This document shows positions 1-6,364 of a stretch of DNA of 11,370 nt, piece by piece. Source of the DNA: FEN-1297 sp046705645 (GTDB lineage Bacteria > Bacteroidota > Ignavibacteria > Ignavibacteriales > Ignavibacteriaceae); contig JBJKQE010000209.1 of assembly GCA_046705645.1 (NCBI GenBank), forward strand, positions 1 to 11,370, in the 5' to 3' direction. The notes beneath the pieces are model-generated. The model was not told the DNA's origin. It did no database searches and saw nothing but the letters and a program-made list of their open reading frames with translations. Made by a program: the position numbers and the translations under genes. How positions within the stretch are numbered: the stretch's first letter is position 1; each line of letters begins with the position of its first letter.

Positions 1-1340
1 AAAAGAATAATAGAAATAGTAAATTGAAATACTACAAGCCCGCTTCTCAGCAAATTTCCTTTGTTACCGGCAGCTTTCCCTTTTAAAACTTTTACAGGCT
101 GAAATGAGGAAAGGAAAAATGAAGGATAACTTCCCGCAGCTAATCCTACAATTACTACAATTAAAAATACTATAGGTATTATTAACCAATTATTTAAATA
201 GTCTGTACTTAGCTGTTTTCCAGCTAAGTTACTGAATGCCGGAATCAGCAATTCCACTAATGTTATAGAAACAAGTACCGATATTAATGTTAGTAAAAAT
301 GATTCTGCTAGAAATTGTTTTATTAATTGAGGTCTGTTAGAACCTAAAACTTTCCTTATTCCGACTTCTTTTGATCGGGTAGATGAACGGGCAGTGGAAA
401 GATTCATAAAATTTATACATGCTATAAGAAGTATAAATATCGCAATAATTGAAAAGATAAAGATATACTTTATATCACCATTTGATTCCAACTCATGATC
501 TAAATGCGAGTAAAGATGTATTGAAGTAATAGGTTCTAAATAAAATTTATACGCGTTGCCTTTTTTCTGCCATTCATCATAATGCATTCCCAAAGCTTGA
601 TATAACTGAGGCCCGGCATACTTTTTTACAAGATCCGGAAATTTTGCATCAAGTTTTTTTACAGATGCACCTTTTCTTAAAACAATATACGTGTAAAAAC
701 TATTGTTGAACCAGAACGGACTGTTTCCAAAGGATGCACTGGACATTGATGCAAACATATCATAATTAAAATGTGAATTAGGAGGACAATCCTTAATTAC
801 TCCCCTTACAGTATAAGGAGTACCGTCTTCAAAATTCATTATCTTATCAATCGGATCTTCATTTCCGAAATATTTTTTTGCTAACGATTCAGTAAGGACA
901 ACAGTATGCGGCTGATTTAATGCAGTCTTCGGATTACCTTCAATAAAAGGCATTGTAAAAACATCAAACAAAGTTGAATCTGCCCAGAAAAATCCGGTTT
1001 CGTTAAATACATTGTTCTTGTATCGAATTAACATGTTTGCAGTCGGCATTATTCTGGTGTAATGCAGAACTTCCGGGAAATCACGAACCAGAGTGGCACC
1101 CAATGGAGGAGGAGTCAAAGCCATGTTTAATTCTCTACCTTCTATTTTAGCATCTGCTTGAACTCTATAAATTTGTTCATAATTTTTGTTGAATTTATCG
1201 TAGCTAAGTTCTTCGCTTACGTAAAGCATTATCATTATACAAGCTGTAATACCTATTGCTAGGCCTAGTATGTTTATTAGAGAATAAGCTTTGTATTTAA
1301 GTAGATTTCTTAAAGCAATTTTTAAATAATTTTTTAACAT
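1..1340 (-). CDS. MacB/FtsX-type ABC transporter permease, N-terminal part (3' end beyond window)
   Basis: This is the first 446 codons of a permease that stays open to the left edge. The ATG at 1338-1340 is preceded by an AAAGGAG Shine-Dalgarno (1348-1354) at 7-nt spacing and gives the family start MLKNYLKIALRNLLKYKAYS. Visible order: a first membrane helix (about residues 20-42), ELSYDKFNKNYEQIYRV, then a MacB-type extracytoplasmic domain with PPLGATLVRDFPEV, the AKKYFG motif and CPPNSHFNYD. A second helix follows (about 291-315), then the cytoplasmic coupling motif SKEVGIRKVLGSN (about 323-335), which in this family contacts the ATPase, then further helices and GLVVFQFTIS at the cut end. 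Family members run to about 780-815 residues, so roughly the second half is missing. It is the last visible gene of the tandem permease array. It resembles the permease at 6365-8803 more than the two between, for example in GNxxxFYLxPxTSIxLYS and SVLVSITLVE. The substrate is unknown. Confidence 0.93.
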   Translation of the reverse strand, partial: MLKNYLKIALRNLLKYKAYSLINILGLAIGITACIMIMLYVSEELSYDKFNKNYEQIYRVQADAKIEGRELNMALTPPPLGATLVRDFPEVLHYTRIMPTANMLIRYKNNVFNETGFFWADSTLFDVFTMPFIEGNPKTALNQPHTVVLTESLAKKYFGNEDPIDKIMNFEDGTPYTVRGVIKDCPPNSHFNYDMFASMSSASFGNSPFWFNNSFYTYIVLRKGASVKKLDAKFPDLVKKYAGPQLYQALGMHYDEWQKKGNAYKFYLEPITSIHLYSHLDHELESNGDIKYIFIFSIIAIFILLIACINFMNLSTARSSTRSKEVGIRKVLGSNRPQLIKQFLAESFLLTLISVLVSITLVELLIPAFSNLAGKQLSTDYLNNWLIIPIVFLIVVIVGLAAGSYPSFFLSSFQPVKVLKGKAAGNKGNLLRSGLVVFQFTISIIL

Positions 1341-1356
1341 AATTTTTCTCCTTTTA

Positions 1357-1377
1357 AGCTATAAGCTATCAGCTTTC
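1357..1377. repeat. Degenerate 7-bp-period repeat (three AGCTNTN units)
   Basis: Three consecutive heptamers, AGCTATA, AGCTATC and AGCTTTC, lie directly upstream of the Shine-Dalgarno of the last permease. Related 7-bp-period tracts sit in the next junction at 3845-3858 and 3879-3899. The period is directly visible; any function is unknown. Part of this tract also forms one arm of the stem-loop at 1366-1399. Confidence 0.45.
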
Positions 1378-1399
1378 TGAATTCAGTCAAAACTGATAG
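1366..1399 (-). promoter_or_regulatory. Intercistronic stem-loop upstream of the last permease gene
   Basis: In the minus-strand transcript CTATCAGTTTT pairs with AAAGCTGATAG. That gives 11 bp including one G-U pair, around a 12-nt loop that itself contains the palindrome CTGAATTCAG. The stem ends 11 nt upstream of the Shine-Dalgarno at 1348-1354. No U-run follows, so it does not look like an intrinsic terminator. An mRNA-processing, stability or translation-tuning role is possible but is only inferred. A chance hairpin built from the local heptamer repeats is the main alternative. Confidence 0.4.
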
Positions 1400-1426
1400 T
1401 TGGAATCAAAATGCTGAAAGTTTAAT

Positions 1427-1492
1427 TCATTCATACCTAAAACTCTTAAACCGACTCGTCATTCGACTCATCGAGCTCTTCGTATTTCGATA
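1427..1492 (-). pseudogene. Second permease C-terminal tail, in frame after the stop codon of the upstream permease
   Basis: The permease at 1493-3832 ends NPVEALRYE-TAG. Reading on in the same frame there are 21 more sense codons, ending FKSFRYE and a TGA at 1427-1429. The tail KS(L/F)RYE-TGA is the standard end of this family. At nucleotide level the last 27 nt (through the ATT after TGA) match the equivalent end of the permease at 6365-8803 at about 23 positions by eye. With 1427 taken as the old gene end, the spacing to the next start is 86 nt, close to the 71-73 nt of the other junctions. The simplest reading is a leftover original 3' end displaced by a short insertion or an unequal exchange with another copy. 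Readthrough of TAG is a less likely alternative. Confidence 0.6.
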
Positions 1493-1504
1493 CTACTCGT
1501 ATCG
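1451..1504. repeat. CpG-dense palindromic segment at the 3' end of a permease gene
   Basis: About 54 nt spanning the TAG stop contain an unusual density of CG dinucleotides for this AT-rich region. They include a 6-bp inverted repeat CGATAC/GTATCG (1488-1493 with 1499-1504), a GTAT-CGAA-ATAC mini-hairpin, the palindrome GAGCTC, and a near-direct repeat of GAGTCG (ATGAGTCGA, then ACGAGTCGG, on the minus strand). It separates the two copies of the permease tail. It could be a small dispersed repeat inserted here. That identity is inferred; no second copy is visible in this window. Confidence 0.4.
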
Positions 1505-3832
1505 TAATGCTTCGACAGGATTTGCAGCTGCTGCTTTATATGCCTGCCAGCCAACTGTAAATAATGCTATAAATAAAATTAAAAAGCCCGATAATGCAAA
1601 CACCCACCAATTTATTTTTGTACGATAAGCAAAATTCTGCAGCCATTTGTTTACTGCTAACCATGCAATTGGACATGCTAATACAAACGAAACCAAAACC
1701 AGCTCAATAAAATCTTTATTCAACAAACTCATTATATTTATTACCCCTGCCCCATGAACTTTTCGTATACCTATTTCTTTCCTGCGGGCTTCAGATAAAA
1801 ATACTGCAAGTCCCAATATTCCTAAACAAGATATAGTGATTGCCAGAAGTGCGAACATAGCTATTACATCTCCGAATTTTTCATCTTGCCTATAAATCGA
1901 ATCAACCCATTCATCATAAAATTGATATTTAATATGGTAATCCGGATAAATTTCCGCCCATACTTTTTTGATGTAGTTCATAGTTTGTCCTGTACTTCCT
2001 TTAGCGATGCGAACATTCATATAAAGTATCGATGTATTATCGGTAAATAAAATAGCAAGCGGTTCAATTGCTTTATGCATGGATGTAAAATTGAAGTCAT
2101 TTACAACCGCTATTACTTTATAGCCTCCTATTCTGCCGTTATTATATATTTTATTCTTCAAATTATCCCAGCCGAAATACTTATATGCGGTTTCATTAAT
2201 AAAACAAGTTTTTCCAAAATCGCCTGGTTCTAGTTTTCTACCTTTGATTATATGAACCCCGAAAGTATTGATGAATGAAGTATCAGCCGTTATTATTGAA
2301 ATCATTTTATCTTTCCCCTTTATCCCGGATCCCATAGTCTCATTTATTTCTCCCGGAACCCCAAATGTAGCACAAATATTTTTTATCCCCGAATAATTTT
2401 CCAGCTTATTTTTCAATACGGTTAATTTTTGATTATTATGTGGAATATCCAAGCGAAGCAATTGTTCTTTATTAAAACCAAGATTTGTATACTTCACAAA
2501 ATTCAACTGCTTTTGAATTACTATAATACAGATGATTAATGCAGCAGATATAGTAAATTGAAATACGGTTAAAAAATTTCTTAGATAACTCTTCTTCTTA
2601 TTTTTAAAAAAATCACCCCTGAATATTCTTGCTGCGCTAAAAGAAGAAAATATTAGTGCAGGACCAATACCCGCAAGTATACCGATTATAAGAACAGAGA
2701 AGATAACTATTAAATTTACAGGGAACTGTAAAAGAAGCAGCAAACTTAAATGGATACCTAAAAAAGCATTGAAAGCAGGCAGAGTAATTTCAGTTATACA
2801 TGAAGCGAAGAAAAATGCCATAATTGTAACGAGGATCGCTTCGGTTAGGAAGAGAAATATTATTTCCTTCCGTCCGGCTCCTATTGTTTTTCTAATACCG
2901 GTTTCCTTATTCCTTTTATTCTGCTGAGCCGCGTTAAGGTTAATATAATTTATTACTGCAAGTATTAATACTATTAATGCAATACTAAAAAGTAATTCCA
3001 ATAATGCCGGATTCCCTTTTTTATTGCTGCTGCCTGTAGTATTATCGGACAAATACACATTGGTTAAAGGCATTAAATTGATCTTTTTTATATAGGGGTA
3101 AAAAATAGCTGCATTATTATTAAACTTTGAAATTAGCGACCTTAAATCTAAATTCTTTTTAACCATAAGATAAATATTAAATGGATACCTGAAAGAACTA
3201 CTATCACTGCTGCTTGTGCAACTGAAGCTAAATTTAAATTTATTATTTTGAGCATTTACCAAAATGCTTGCATCAACACTCGAGTTATCTGGGAAATCTT
3301 TTATTACGCCGGATACAATTAATTCCAGGCTATTTTCAATTTTAATTTGTTTTCCAATAGGATTAACTTTCCCAAATAATGTTTTGGCTGTGCTTTCGGT
3401 AATTACAACCGAATTAAAATTATCGAAAGGCTTTTCGGGATTACCGTAGACGAAAGGAATTGTAAACATTGTAAAAAATGATTTATCTGCCGACATTATG
3501 TTATTAACAGTTAAAGCATTATTTAAATAGCTTGTACCTATCTTCATTTTAATGACTTGTAAATAGCAAGCCTCTTTTATTTCAGGAAAATTATTCGTAA
3601 TTATTCCGGCAACTCTATAATCAATACCGCTGGAATTATTTTGAGTATCTATTAATTTGTAAATTTTAGAAGCATTCTTATTATAACTGTCGAAGCTTTT
3701 TTCGTTAAGTATAAACAATGATATTAAAAGACAGACAGAAATGCCTAAAGTTAATCCAAGAATATTTATTGCCGAAAATGTTTTGTGTTTCTTTAGATTT
3801 CTAAATGCCATTTTCAAATAATTTTTTAACAA
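1493..3832 (-). CDS. MacB/FtsX-type ABC transporter permease (779 aa, TTG start)
   Basis: This is the full-length transmembrane subunit of a type VII (MacB-like) ABC transporter with duplicated halves. Domains in order: helix 1 (about 21-43), a MacB-like extracytoplasmic domain (about 50-275, with VVITESTAKTLFG and DFPDNSS), helices at about 279-299, 326-350 and 368-397, and a second-half helix at 421-440 containing VFQFTIS. A second extracytoplasmic domain (about 445-650) and three final helices (about 655-680, 706-728, 742-763) follow. Coupling motifs NKETGIRKTIGAG (308-320) and RKEIGIRKVHGAG (684-696) face the ATPase; WLQNFAYR lies at 730-737. The start is TTG at 3830-3832: a perfect AGGAGG sits 6 nt upstream and the frame then reads MLKNYLK like its paralogues, whereas the next ATG (residue 8) would cut that motif. 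The extracytoplasmic domain has a Ser-rich patch (about 202-214). It is the most divergent of the four, with EKSFDSY in place of ELSYDKF. No ATPase gene is adjacent; substrate unknown. Confidence 0.95.
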   Translation of the reverse strand: MLKNYLKMAFRNLKKHKTFSAINILGLTLGISVCLLISLFILNEKSFDSYNKNASKIYKLIDTQNNSSGIDYRVAGIITNNFPEIKEACYLQVIKMKIGTSYLNNALTVNNIMSADKSFFTMFTIPFVYGNPEKPFDNFNSVVITESTAKTLFGKVNPIGKQIKIENSLELIVSGVIKDFPDNSSVDASILVNAQNNKFKFSFSCTSSSDSSSFRYPFNIYLMVKKNLDLRSLISKFNNNAAIFYPYIKKINLMPLTNVYLSDNTTGSSNKKGNPALLELLFSIALIVLILAVINYINLNAAQQNKRNKETGIRKTIGAGRKEIIFLFLTEAILVTIMAFFFASCITEITLPAFNAFLGIHLSLLLLLQFPVNLIVIFSVLIIGILAGIGPALIFSSFSAARIFRGDFFKNKKKSYLRNFLTVFQFTISAALIICIIVIQKQLNFVKYTNLGFNKEQLLRLDIPHNNQKLTVLKNKLENYSGIKNICATFGVPGEINETMGSGIKGKDKMISIITADTSFINTFGVHIIKGRKLEPGDFGKTCFINETAYKYFGWDNLKNKIYNNGRIGGYKVIAVVNDFNFTSMHKAIEPLAILFTDNTSILYMNVRIAKGSTGQTMNYIKKVWAEIYPDYHIKYQFYDEWVDSIYRQDEKFGDVIAMFALLAITISCLGILGLAVFLSEARRKEIGIRKVHGAGVINIMSLLNKDFIELVLVSFVLACPIAWLAVNKWLQNFAYRTKINWWVFALSGFLILFIALFTVGWQAYKAAAANPVEALRYE

Positions 3833-3838
3833 AATATT

Positions 3839-3844
3839 CCTCCT
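3839..3844 (-). promoter_or_regulatory. Perfect Shine-Dalgarno (AGGAGG) that fixes a TTG start
   Basis: AGGAGG lies 6 nt upstream of the TTG at 3830-3832, in ideal position. It supports TTG over the downstream in-frame ATG at 3809-3811 as the start of the 779-residue permease. Confidence 0.8.
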
Positions 3845-3858
3845 TTTTAGCTTTTAGC
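3845..3858. repeat. Two tandem TTTTAGC heptamers
   Basis: TTTTAGC occurs twice in a row (on the minus strand GCTAAAA twice) immediately upstream of the AGGAGG site. It has the same 7-bp period as the tracts at 3879-3899 and 1357-1377. Confidence 0.4.
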
Positions 3859-3878
3859 GGTCGTTATTAAACTAAAAT

Positions 3879-3899
3879 CTGAAGGCTGAGTGCTGACAG
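3879..3899. repeat. Three tandem CTGANNG heptamers
   Basis: The units CTGAAGG, CTGAGTG and CTGACAG follow one another without gaps, and a further CTG follows. They occupy the 73-nt junction between two permease genes, just after the stop codon of the gene at 3906-6293 in transcript order. The period is clear but the tract is short; function is unknown. Confidence 0.45.
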
Positions 3900-3905
3900 C
3901 TGCTT

Positions 3906-6293
3906 TCATTCATATCTTAAACTCTTTACCGGGTTTGCAAAAGCTGCTTTAACTGATTGCCAGCTAATAGTTGCAATTGCAATTGCCATCGTCAATGTTG
4001 CAGCTAAAAGAAATATATCCATGCCCATTTTTATGCGATAAGCAAAGTTCTGCAGCCATTCATTCATACTCCACCAAGCAAAAGGAATTGCAATAACAAT
4101 AGCAATAACAACCAGTTTTAAATAGTCCATGCTGATAAGTGTGATGATACCGGGTACACCGGCACCCAAAACTTTACGTACCCCGATTTCTTTGGTCCTT
4201 CTCTGAGCCATAAATGTTGTTAATCCCATCAAACCCAGACAGGAAATGCAAATGGCAATGCTTGCAAACATGTTAAATAGGGTACCTGTCTGCTGATCGG
4301 ATTCATATAATTTTGCAAACTGTGCATCTAAAAAATTGTAACTAAATGGTGTGCTGCCTGCATATTTATCGTATTGCTCTTTTACTGCTGCTATAGCGTG
4401 CTGTGCATCCTTAGCAGTAGTGCGGACAAACAGGAAATTACCTTTCCACTTCCACGAATAAAAAAGGAGAGGAGATATTTTTACTTTCAAGGACTCAAAA
4501 TTAAAATCCTTTACGACACCGATAATGGTTCCTTTTCGCAAGTGAAATGAAATTTGTTGACCCACATAAGGAGGCTTTAGCCCCATCGCTTTTACTGCTG
4601 TTTCGTTTACGATATAGTGAGAACTATCGGCTGCATTCCCTGCAAAATTGCCGCCTTCCAGAAAGTGAATTTTCATAGTCGGAATGAAATCTTTACCTAT
4701 TGCAGCCTGTGTGATTATAATATTGTTGTTGGGGGACTTACCCGGCCAATCTAAATCACCCGTAGCATCACCAAGTTCAGCCATATCATATATGCTGGAT
4801 TGGGCAACATTTACAATTCCAGGTTGATTCTTCAACTCATTTTTAATGACAGTCATATGTTTAATTGCATTTTCGGAAAGCGATACCGTAAAGACATAAC
4901 TTTTATCGTATCCCAAGTTTTTATTTCTTACATAGTTTAATTGGCTGCCAATTACAAATGTGCTTACAATTAGGATTACGGAAACGGCAAATTGGAAGAC
5001 GACCAGCATTTTTCTGAATAATGCAGTCCCTTTCCCGGAGCCGGTTTTTCCTTTTAAAGATTGAATAGGTTTAAATGAAGATAAAAAGACTGCCGGATAG
5101 ATGCTTGCTGCCAGTAATGTTCCGACGACAGCGTATCCCGTAATTTGCCATACTGCAAAGTTCGATAATGAATAATACAATACTTCGCCTGTAATATAAT
5201 TATACATAGGCATCAACAGTTCAATTAGAACAAATGCTAACACGATCGCAAAGCAGAACAACAGGAAAGTTTCTGCAAAAAACTGGAAGAAAAGCTGTCT
5301 TTTATCCGCTCCGACAATCTTACGGATACTAACTTCTTTAACTCGAATTAATGAGCGGGCAGTTGACATATTTACATAATTAATGCCCGCAATTAATAAT
5401 AATAAAATGGCCACCAGCATAAATATTTGTACCGTTCTCAGGTCAGAAACGTTACTATCTGCACTTATTAAATGTATATCGCCTAGGTTTTCCAGTTTAA
5501 ACAGGGTCGTGCTGGAGCCGTTTCTAGCGTCTTTATACAATGAGCTAAAATCGTTACCTACTTTGACAGGTGAAGATCCGGGCAGAAGCTTTACAAAAGT
5601 TGAAAAAGCATAATCACCTAAATCAGCATCAATAGTTTTCCAATTTCCGTTTCCTCCTCTAGCTGTGAATTCTTGTGCATAATAACCCATGGGAATGATG
5701 ACATCATATCGAAGGGAAGAATTGTGTGGAAAGTCCTGAAGGACGCCGGTTACAGTAAAACCGATATTTTTATTGGATATAAGCGTCAAGATTTTTCCAA
5801 TAGGATCACTCTTTCCAAAAAACTTTTTTGCTGTGGATTGCGTGACAATCACACTGTTAATATTCGGAAAGAGATCTTTTTTATCGCCTTCAAGCAATTT
5901 GAAATCAAACATTGAAAGGAAATTGCTATCTGCGAAAACAGTCTTGTTATCGCTCATAATATTCTTTTGGTTACCGGAAGCAAAAGTCAAGTTACCGCCT
6001 CCTGTAATCCGCACTATAGATTTTACCTGGGGTATATTTTTTGCAAAAATCGCTAATGGTCCAGGTACACCCTCCCAAGTTACCCCTTTACCATTTGCTT
6101 TAAAATGAGCGCTCAGTCGATAAATATTTTCATAGTCCCTATTAAATTTGTCGTAACTAAGTTCATTTTGAACCCACAAAAGCAGAATAATGCCTGTAGC
6201 CAAACCAATAGCTAATCCGCTTATGTTGATAAAGCTGTAAAATTTGTTGGCCTTTAAGTTACGCCAGGCAATCTTGAAATAATTCTTTAACAT
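3906..6293 (-). CDS. MacB/FtsX-type ABC transporter permease (795 aa)
   Basis: A complete permease of the same family. The ATG at 6291-6293 follows GGAG (6302-6305) at 8-nt spacing and gives MLKNYFKIAWRNLKANKFYS. Seen in order: helix 1 (about 21-41), ELSYDKFNRDYENIYRL, the first MacB-like extracytoplasmic domain (about 50-285, with VIVTQSTAKKFFG and DFPHNSSLRYD), helices at about 288-308, 336-360 and 382-405, and a second-half helix near 428-450 with VVFQFAVS. The second extracytoplasmic domain (about 455-665) includes the G-V-V-K-D-F-N-F-E-S-L segment typical of these proteins. Final helices lie near 672-695, 725-742 and 758-778, then VKAAFANPVKSLRYE and TGA. Coupling motifs are VKEVSIRKIVGAD (318-330) and TKEIGVRKVLGAG (700-712). 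It lies 71 nt after the gene at 6365-8803 and 73 nt before the TTG-start gene, consistent with cotranscription. The 71-nt gap upstream holds only the ribosome binding site. It has no nucleotide-binding domain of its own. Substrate unknown. Confidence 0.96.
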   Translation of the reverse strand: MLKNYFKIAWRNLKANKFYSFINISGLAIGLATGIILLLWVQNELSYDKFNRDYENIYRLSAHFKANGKGVTWEGVPGPLAIFAKNIPQVKSIVRITGGGNLTFASGNQKNIMSDNKTVFADSNFLSMFDFKLLEGDKKDLFPNINSVIVTQSTAKKFFGKSDPIGKILTLISNKNIGFTVTGVLQDFPHNSSLRYDVIIPMGYYAQEFTARGGNGNWKTIDADLGDYAFSTFVKLLPGSSPVKVGNDFSSLYKDARNGSSTTLFKLENLGDIHLISADSNVSDLRTVQIFMLVAILLLLIAGINYVNMSTARSLIRVKEVSIRKIVGADKRQLFFQFFAETFLLFCFAIVLAFVLIELLMPMYNYITGEVLYYSLSNFAVWQITGYAVVGTLLAASIYPAVFLSSFKPIQSLKGKTGSGKGTALFRKMLVVFQFAVSVILIVSTFVIGSQLNYVRNKNLGYDKSYVFTVSLSENAIKHMTVIKNELKNQPGIVNVAQSSIYDMAELGDATGDLDWPGKSPNNNIIITQAAIGKDFIPTMKIHFLEGGNFAGNAADSSHYIVNETAVKAMGLKPPYVGQQISFHLRKGTIIGVVKDFNFESLKVKISPLLFYSWKWKGNFLFVRTTAKDAQHAIAAVKEQYDKYAGSTPFSYNFLDAQFAKLYESDQQTGTLFNMFASIAICISCLGLMGLTTFMAQRRTKEIGVRKVLGAGVPGIITLISMDYLKLVVIAIVIAIPFAWWSMNEWLQNFAYRIKMGMDIFLLAATLTMAIAIATISWQSVKAAFANPVKSLRYE

Positions 6294-6364
6294 AATTTTA
6301 TCTCCAAAATATTCGAACGTCTATATTCAAACACTACGATCAGAGTTTATGGTTAATGATAAAT

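Noticed and set aside
1427..1495. Recoding or readthrough of the TAG stop in the 779-aa permease
   Set aside because: The protein already ends with the normal family tail before TAG, so readthrough is not needed for a complete product.
5020..5055. Walker A-like GKTGSGKG in the 795-aa permease
   Set aside because: It lies in the linker between the two membrane halves, lacks the Ser/Thr after the lysine, and no Walker B or ABC signature follows.
5383..6108. Plus-strand open frames inside the permease genes
   Set aside because: They are antisense shadows of well-supported minus-strand genes and show no domain or ribosome site of their own.
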